From: Paenibacillus riograndensis SBR5
Lineage (GTDB): Bacteria > Bacillota > Bacilli > Paenibacillales > Paenibacillaceae
DNA length: 64,000 nucleotides
NCBI RefSeq assembly: GCF_000981585.1
Contig: NZ_LN831776.1
Coordinates: forward strand, 7,619,903-7,683,902
Direction of reading: 5' to 3'
How positions within the stretch are numbered: position 1 is the stretch's first letter; each line of letters opens with the position of its first letter. Shown here piece after piece: positions 59,078-64,000 of the stretch. A program made the translations under genes and the position numbers. A model generated the notes under the pieces. The model had not been told where the DNA came from. It saw nothing but the letters and a program-made list of their open reading frames with translations, and searched no databases.

Positions 59078-59992
59078 TTGAACAGCTCGTTGGTTACATT
59101 AATACTTATATTCGCAGCTTTATCCGCGGTCCATTTGATCTACATGCTGGTGAGCAGACTGCAGAAAGACAAGGACTACACGGGGATCGGCTTCCGCATC
59201 AAAACCTGGTGGGGCATGGTCTTTATCTTCTGCCTGGCCACGTTATTCAACCCGGTCGTATCCCTGCTGTCCCTGATGGTGCTTGCCTTCTTCGCACTGA
59301 AAGAATATTTCTCCATGATCCGTACGCGAAAAGCGGACCGGAGGCTGTTCCTGTGGGCCTACCTGTCCATTCCGCTGCAGTTCTACTGGATCTATATCGA
59401 ATGGTACGGCATGTTCATCGTTTTCATTCCGGTGTACGTCTTCCTGCTCCTGCCGCTGCCCCGGCTGATCAACAAAGGCACCCTTGGCTTCCTGCGGAGC
59501 GTAAGCGCCACCCAGTGGGGGCTGATGCTCATGGTTTTCGGTCTCAGCCATCTGGCTTACTTCCAGTTTGCCACACCGGAGTACGGCGCAGGGCTCGTGC
59601 TGTTCCTGGTAGTGCTGACCCAATTGAATGATGCCGTACACTACCTGGCCTCGATCTATTTCGGTAAGCGCAAGGTCGTGCCGACCGCCAACCCGAATCT
59701 GACCTGGGAAGGCTTCGCCTGTGCATTTGCGGTCACTACCGGAGTCTCATATCTGATCTACCCTTACCTGACGCCGCTGACCCCGGTATTCGGGTTCTTC
59801 TCCGGCGTGCTGATCAGCCTGGCCGGATTCTTCGGCAGCTTGACGGTGTCCGTACTGAAGCGCGATCTGCTCATCGGGGATGACGACAAGTTCGCAGCCC
59901 TGCAGAAAAGCTACCTCAGCCGCGTGGACAGTCTGGCCTACACCTCGCCGGTGTTTTTCCATGTGATCCGTTATTTTTTTGATTTTATGTAG
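59078..59992 (+). CDS. CDP-diglyceride synthase-like protein (CdsA family)
   Basis: A 304-residue protein with about eight transmembrane helices, of the phosphatidate cytidylyltransferase family that makes CDP-diacylglycerol. The C-terminal signature is recognisable as FFGSLTVSVLKRDLLIGDDD, and QLNDAVHYLASIYFGKRKVVPTANPNLTWEGF is the active-site region seen in the variant found beside lipid kinases. It is longer at the front than CdsA and may be a paralogue. TTG start at 59078 with GGTGATGG upstream. Confidence 0.85.
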   Translation: MNSSLVTLILIFAALSAVHLIYMLVSRLQKDKDYTGIGFRIKTWWGMVFIFCLATLFNPVVSLLSLMVLAFFALKEYFSMIRTRKADRRLFLWAYLSIPLQFYWIYIEWYGMFIVFIPVYVFLLLPLPRLINKGTLGFLRSVSATQWGLMLMVFGLSHLAYFQFATPEYGAGLVLFLVVLTQLNDAVHYLASIYFGKRKVVPTANPNLTWEGFACAFAVTTGVSYLIYPYLTPLTPVFGFFSGVLISLAGFFGSLTVSVLKRDLLIGDDDKFAALQKSYLSRVDSLAYTSPVFFHVIRYFFDFM

Positions 59993-60042
59993 AAGTGTGG
60001 AACGCATCTGCAACCTGTATTCATAGCTCCTCTCAACAGGAA

Positions 60043-60087
60043 GAAGACCCTGCTGACAGTCCCGTAAGGAGTGTCAGCAGGGTCTTC
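60043..60087. terminator. Strong bidirectional terminator
   Basis: A 16-bp perfect stem GAAGACCCTGCTGACA / TGTCAGCAGGGTCTTC lies between the CdsA-like gene and the convergent dehydrogenase. Confidence 0.9.
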
Positions 60088-60105
60088 ATATTTTTCCGGT
60101 ACTAT

Positions 60106-61137
60106 TTAATACACAACATTCACAGGAGTTCTGGTCTTGGCAGATTCCATAATGGCGAGAATAACCATTGTTGTATTGTAGGCGTCCTCCATCGAGACAT
60201 AGAAGGGTTCCCCCGATATCAAATGGTCTATAAAATGGCGGATGCTCTCGTAAGCAAACCCCTTGGGCTTGCCATGGATAAAATGCCGGACAAGCAGATC
60301 CGGGCGGTCTGCCTTCATTTCCGTGAACCGCTCCATCATTTGGCTATGCGTTGGATCAATATTGAACATGCCTTTGGTTCCCGTGATGTTCAACTTCATA
60401 TCATTTACATTCGGATTAGAGTTCGGGGTAATCCAACCATTCTCCATCGTGGCAATGCCACCATTCTTGAATTCCAGTATCGTCTGATAGATGTCCACCG
60501 TATCCACACCCTCGCCCTGCAGTACGCCTTCACGGGAGACGGAATAGACGCGTTCAACCTCATCATCAAACAACCAGCGCAGAACGTCTACACTGTGATA
60601 GCCCAGAAACCAGAGGATAGAAGATTTGGCCGCCCAAGGAAGCAGGTCCGTCGCAACCCATTTAATATCATTCAGCCGATAATAAGCGCTATATGGCTTG
60701 CCGATATCACCATCAACAATACTCTTCTTGGGAATTGCCACGAGCGGACTCCATCTGCTGTGTAAATCGACCATCATCCGCACATTGTTCCGCTCCACCG
60801 CCTCTACGATCTCGTCAGCTTCCTCGCGGCTGGTCGTCAGGGGCTTCTCGATGATAAAATGCTTACCGGCATTCGCACAATCCACCGCAATCCTCGTATG
60901 GGCAAAGTCGGGGGTTACAATGGCAACAGCATCGATGTCTGCACTGCGAAGCATCTCCTTATGATCCGTAAAGACATGATTGCCAGGGATATTGAACTTG
61001 TCGGCCAGCGCTTTCGCCCGTTCAATGTTCATATCACATACGGCAGTCACCTCCGCACCGGGATGATCATTATAGATAAATGCATGGGTTTCTCCCCAGG
61101 TTCCTGCTCCTACTATACCCATTTTAATAACCGTCAT
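60106..61137 (-). CDS. Gfo/Idh/MocA-family dehydrogenase
   Basis: A 343-residue NAD(P)-dependent sugar dehydrogenase. The cofactor motif MGIVGAGTWGETHAFIYNDHPGAEVTAVCD is at the start, and the catalytic EKP is in HFIIEKPLTTSREEAD. LLHRW-type residues are replaced by LGYHSVDVLRWLF, giving the probable catalytic His. It belongs to a large family that oxidises or isomerises inositols and sugars. It is the last gene of an ABC sugar-importer operon, so it probably starts breakdown of the imported compound. The ATG at 61137 is preferred (AGGGTGAT). Confidence 0.88.
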   Translation of the reverse strand: MTVIKMGIVGAGTWGETHAFIYNDHPGAEVTAVCDMNIERAKALADKFNIPGNHVFTDHKEMLRSADIDAVAIVTPDFAHTRIAVDCANAGKHFIIEKPLTTSREEADEIVEAVERNNVRMMVDLHSRWSPLVAIPKKSIVDGDIGKPYSAYYRLNDIKWVATDLLPWAAKSSILWFLGYHSVDVLRWLFDDEVERVYSVSREGVLQGEGVDTVDIYQTILEFKNGGIATMENGWITPNSNPNVNDMKLNITGTKGMFNIDPTHSQMMERFTEMKADRPDLLVRHFIHGKPKGFAYESIRHFIDHLISGEPFYVSMEDAYNTTMVILAIMESAKTRTPVNVVY

Positions 61138-61171
61138 GTTTCCATCACCCTTCATACCCTATTAGAATCCT

Positions 61172-61996
61172 TTATTTCACGCCGCCAAAGGTCAGTCCAC
61201 GGATCATATACTTCTGCACAACCATCGCAAAGATTAACACAGGCATAATCGTTACAATCCCAATGGCGGACATTTCACCCCATACCACGCCGCTGACAGA
61301 TAAGAACAAAGTGACCGTGGTTGGTAAAGTGCTTGCATCCGAGCTTGTCAGGAACAAGGCGAATACAAATTCATTCCAGGAATTAATAATGCAAAATATG
61401 GAAGTCGCAATCAGTCCGGGCAGAGCCAGCGGCAAAATCACCTGAATAAACACCTGAAACCGTGAAGCACCATCAACAAAGGCCGCCTCCTCCAGCGCCA
61501 CGGGAATCTCCTCGAAGAAGCTGCGCATCATCCATATCGTAAACGGAATATTAAAAAGCATATAAGAAACAATAAGCACCACATGAGTATCCAGCAGTCC
61601 TAGAAAGCTGGCCATTACAAAGATAGGAATCACCGACGCCATAGGTGGAAGCATTCTCAGGCTGAGCACCCAGAACGCCCGGTTCTCCTTTTTCTTAAAT
61701 TCAAATCTGGCAAATCCGTAAGCCGCCAAACCTCCAATGAAAATAGAGAATAGGGTAGTCAGCACGACAACAATCGAACTATTCTTCAAATAGTTAATAG
61801 CATTTCTATTTTCAAATATGGATTTGTAGTTTTCGAAGGTCGGGGTAAAGAACCAAATTGCAGGATTATAGGTCTCCGTCTTTGTTTTCAGGCTGATAAT
61901 GAACATCCAGAACAATGGGAACACGCTAGCGATACACACCAGGAGCAGAATAATAGCAGTCACTACACTAAGCTTTTTATGCCCGTTCAGATTCAT
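61172..61996 (-). CDS. Sugar ABC transporter permease (MalG-like)
   Basis: A 274-residue inner-membrane permease with six helices. The EAA loop is EEAAFVDGASRFQVFIQVILPLALPG, which docks to the ATPase. It begins FNLNGHKKLSVVTAIILLLVCIASVFPLFWMFIISLKT, the CUT1 pattern. Its start overlaps the stop of the MalF-like gene by four bases. No ATPase gene is present in the window; CUT1 importers of Bacillales often use a shared MsmX-type ATPase. Confidence 0.93.
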   Translation of the reverse strand: MNLNGHKKLSVVTAIILLLVCIASVFPLFWMFIISLKTKTETYNPAIWFFTPTFENYKSIFENRNAINYLKNSSIVVVLTTLFSIFIGGLAAYGFARFEFKKKENRAFWVLSLRMLPPMASVIPIFVMASFLGLLDTHVVLIVSYMLFNIPFTIWMMRSFFEEIPVALEEAAFVDGASRFQVFIQVILPLALPGLIATSIFCIINSWNEFVFALFLTSSDASTLPTTVTLFLSVSGVVWGEMSAIGIVTIMPVLIFAMVVQKYMIRGLTFGGVK

Positions 61997-62877
61997 CCTT
62001 TATTCTCAACCCCCTTCCGGTAAGCCTTGATGAGCAGCATGCTGATCCCTGTGGTCAGAATAAGCAGAATAACGGATACCGCTGCAGACCGCCCCACCCA
62101 GCCTGTCTGTGCAAAGCCAAGACGATAGACATGCAGACTTAAGAATTCAGTAGCACTTCCGGGTCCTCCCTGTGTCAGAGAGTACGGGATATCGAATGTT
62201 TTCAAAGAATCAATCGCTCTGAAGATCACAGCCAGCAATATCATAGGCCAAAGGAGCGGCAGAGTGATATTACGGAAAATCTGAACACGGCTTGCACCGT
62301 CTATTGCCGCCGCCTCGTAAGGATCGGTTGGCAGCGAGCGGATTCCCGCATAGATGATAAGTGCTACGAACGGCGTATTCTGCCATACGTCCACAAGTAC
62401 CGTTGACCAAAATGCATTCTCTCCCGATAACCAGATCACCTTGCCTCCAATAAAATGCAGGAGATAATTAAGTACTCCGGACTCCGCATTCATCATCAGC
62501 TTCCACACTTGCCCGGTAATGCTTGGTGTCATAGCAATCGGGACAATCATGCAGGCGAACACGAGAAACTTCAGCTTGAATTCACGGTCCAGCAGGACAG
62601 CCAGCCAAAATCCAAGCAGCAGCTCTATCACCGTTACAATACCCATGAAGCCAAGACTGATCGTAACGGAATACCAGAATTCCGCATCTCCTCCAGAGAA
62701 TAACCGGATAAAATTATCGAGCCCTACGAATTGAAAGGCCGGATAGCCCAACTCGTAATCCGAAACACTCAGCACATATAGAAACAAGGTTGGAATAAAG
62801 GTAAGTGTCCCAAGAATGATCATGGCAGGCATAATGTAAGCAAGATGCGGATTTTTTTGAAAATAAGTGCGGATCAT
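61993..62877 (-). CDS. Sugar ABC transporter permease (MalF-like)
   Basis: A 294-residue permease. The EAA loop is YEAAAIDGASRVQIFRNITLPLLWPM. The N-terminus (FQKNPHLAYIMPAMIILGTLTFIPTLFLYVLSVSDYELG) and the QGGPGSATEFLSLHVYRLGF loop are typical of the first permease in CUT1 operons. The ATG at 62877 has AAGGTGATAAC just upstream. It is preceded by the binding-protein gene on the same strand, with about 60 bases between. Confidence 0.93.
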   Translation of the reverse strand: MIRTYFQKNPHLAYIMPAMIILGTLTFIPTLFLYVLSVSDYELGYPAFQFVGLDNFIRLFSGGDAEFWYSVTISLGFMGIVTVIELLLGFWLAVLLDREFKLKFLVFACMIVPIAMTPSITGQVWKLMMNAESGVLNYLLHFIGGKVIWLSGENAFWSTVLVDVWQNTPFVALIIYAGIRSLPTDPYEAAAIDGASRVQIFRNITLPLLWPMILLAVIFRAIDSLKTFDIPYSLTQGGPGSATEFLSLHVYRLGFAQTGWVGRSAAVSVILLILTTGISMLLIKAYRKGVENKG

Positions 62878-62935
62878 GTTATCACCTTCCCCCAAGTAGC
62901 ATGCCAGGCCGCTTGAGCGGCCTGAACCTTAACAC

Positions 62936-64000
62936 TTACTTCCCTACAATATCTTCCAGCTCTGTTTGTGATTTTTGAGCCGCTTCCTGTACCGTCATCT
63001 CGCCTGTCATCGCTGCACTCACGTAGTAACCGACACGGTCAAGGATTTGGCCGAGCTTCTCATGTGGCGGAATCCACGAGATTCCTTTTTCCACAAGTAC
63101 GTTCGCATCATTGAGGGCTTCCAGCTGTACAGGATAGGAGGGATCAGCAGCAACCAGTTCTTCATCTTTATAGATGGATGTCCGGACGGGCACCCCGCCG
63201 CCTTGTACATAGGTCTTCGCATTGCTCTTGCTGTTCATGTACACGATAAATGCCCATGCAGCTTCTTTATTTTTCGATAGTGCAGACAAGGACATATTCC
63301 AGCCTGCTAACGCGCTTGCTTTGCCGGCCGGTCCTTCCGGTGTTGGAACAAATCCAACCTTGTCATACACCTGAGAGCTTGACGGGTCTAAGATTCTGGT
63401 TGCCAAAGCTGTTGCATCCAGCCACATGGCTGCTTTGCCGCTTGTAAATGCAGACAGCGCTTCTTCATGAGTGTAGGAGGCCACATCCTTCGGCGCATTC
63501 TTCAGCAGGTCTACATAAAATTGCATGGCTTCCACCGTCTTGGGGTCTGTCATCGTCACTGCGCCCGTCTTCTGATCCATGAATCCGCCGCCAAAGTTGT
63601 ACATGACCGTCATCAATCCCGATGCCGCATGGATCCCCCGCTGGGCACGCATGGATACACCGTACAAGCCGCTTTCCTTGCCATTGAAGAATTTAGCCAG
63701 CTCCAGGAACTCCGCCATCGTTTTGGGCGGCTGCTTGTCATATTTCTCGAAAAGATCCTTGCGGTAAGCCACAAATCTGGTCTCACCCGCTGTAGGTATA
63801 CCATAGATCTTGTCGTTGTATTTGCTGATGCCATTACGGTAGGCAGGCACAATATCCTCATAATCAAACCATGCCGGGGTTAAGTCTTTATTCCCGATAA
63901 AAGTATCAAGAGGTTCCACTACTTTTTTGGCTCCATATTCACTCATCCAGAAGCCGTCGACCATCAGCACATCATAGGAACCTGTTTTGCCGGTGAAATC
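62936..64000 (-). CDS. Sugar ABC transporter substrate-binding protein (partial)
   Basis: The C-terminal 354 residues of a family-1 extracellular solute-binding protein; the start and lipoprotein signal lie beyond the window. VLMVDGFWMSEYGAKKVVEPL, IYGIPTAGETRFVAYRKDLFEKY, KAAMWLDATALATRILDPSSSQVYDKVGFVPTPEGPAGKASALAGWNMSLSALSKNKEAAWAFIVYMNSKSN and VPVRTSIYKDEEL are typical of CUT1 binding proteins. With two permeases and a dehydrogenase it forms an import/catabolism operon. The sugar or polyol is unknown; inositol-type compounds are possible. Confidence 0.9.
   Translation of the reverse strand, partial: DFTGKTGSYDVLMVDGFWMSEYGAKKVVEPLDTFIGNKDLTPAWFDYEDIVPAYRNGISKYNDKIYGIPTAGETRFVAYRKDLFEKYDKQPPKTMAEFLELAKFFNGKESGLYGVSMRAQRGIHAASGLMTVMYNFGGGFMDQKTGAVTMTDPKTVEAMQFYVDLLKNAPKDVASYTHEEALSAFTSGKAAMWLDATALATRILDPSSSQVYDKVGFVPTPEGPAGKASALAGWNMSLSALSKNKEAAWAFIVYMNSKSNAKTYVQGGGVPVRTSIYKDEELVAADPSYPVQLEALNDANVLVEKGISWIPPHEKLGQILDRVGYYVSAAMTGEMTVQEAAQKSQTELEDIVGK

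Overview
The window is a chromosomal segment of a low-to-mid GC Gram-positive spore-former, most likely Paenibacillus. The pointers are Firmicute-type Shine-Dalgarno sites with many TTG/GTG starts, an xpt-pbuX pair under a purine riboswitch, an SLH-domain exported protein, one-component regulators paired with transporters or oxidoreductases, and intergenic hairpin repeats of the kind seen in Paenibacillus. No rRNA, tRNA, CRISPR array or prophage was seen. The genus is inferred from gene content and not proven.

Layout. 1-3.0 kb: start of a 7TM sensor protein, then xpt-pbuX (minus strand) behind a tandem riboswitch (guanine aptamer followed by a ykkC-family aptamer, probably PRPP-sensing). 3.1-7.9 kb: a low-complexity two-repeat protein, a decayed hybrid kinase, an SLH protein, an HxlR/MFS divergent pair and an aldo/keto reductase. 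7.9-10.7 kb: hairpin repeats around an IS91-type rolling-circle transposase. 10.7-19.7 kb: AEC transporter, HxlR/SDR pair, greA, secreted FAD oxidoreductase, MFS/MarR pair, and an ATP-grasp/esterase two-gene unit. 19.8-30.7 kb: a 9-copy hairpin array next to rlmN, polysaccharide deacetylase with a coiled-coil partner, a PEP-synthase/rifampicin-phosphotransferase-like gene with its TetR regulator, a GIY-YIG protein and a BadF-type kinase. 30.7-43.2 kb: epimerase/TetR pair with repeated operators, Bax inhibitor, EcsC, a permease, a flavocytochrome-type lipoprotein under a MerR-type promoter, and a short UvrC homologue. 43.2-54.6 kb: stress and detoxification genes (QorB-like, NudC, quinone reductase/MarR, DHA2 efflux, decayed ABC/TetR locus, ChrA), an AT-rich Abi_2 gene preceded by its own strong promoter and a compact hairpin RNA, and a MerR protein with two DNA-binding domains. 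54.8-64 kb: diguanylate cyclase, lipid kinase, AAC(3)-like acetyltransferase, papain-like hydrolase, CdsA-like protein, and a sugar ABC importer with a Gfo/Idh/MocA dehydrogenase running off the right edge.

How it works together. Much of the window is a set of small, self-contained regulator-effector pairs (HxlR, MarR, TetR, MerR) in which the probable operator can be read as a palindrome in the shared promoter. Intergenic space is filled by several hairpin repeat families whose stems differ by compensating base changes. The most interesting items are the Abi_2 gene with its upstream RNA, the tandem riboswitch displaced from xpt, the hairpin repeat superfamily, and the ATP-grasp/esterase pair.
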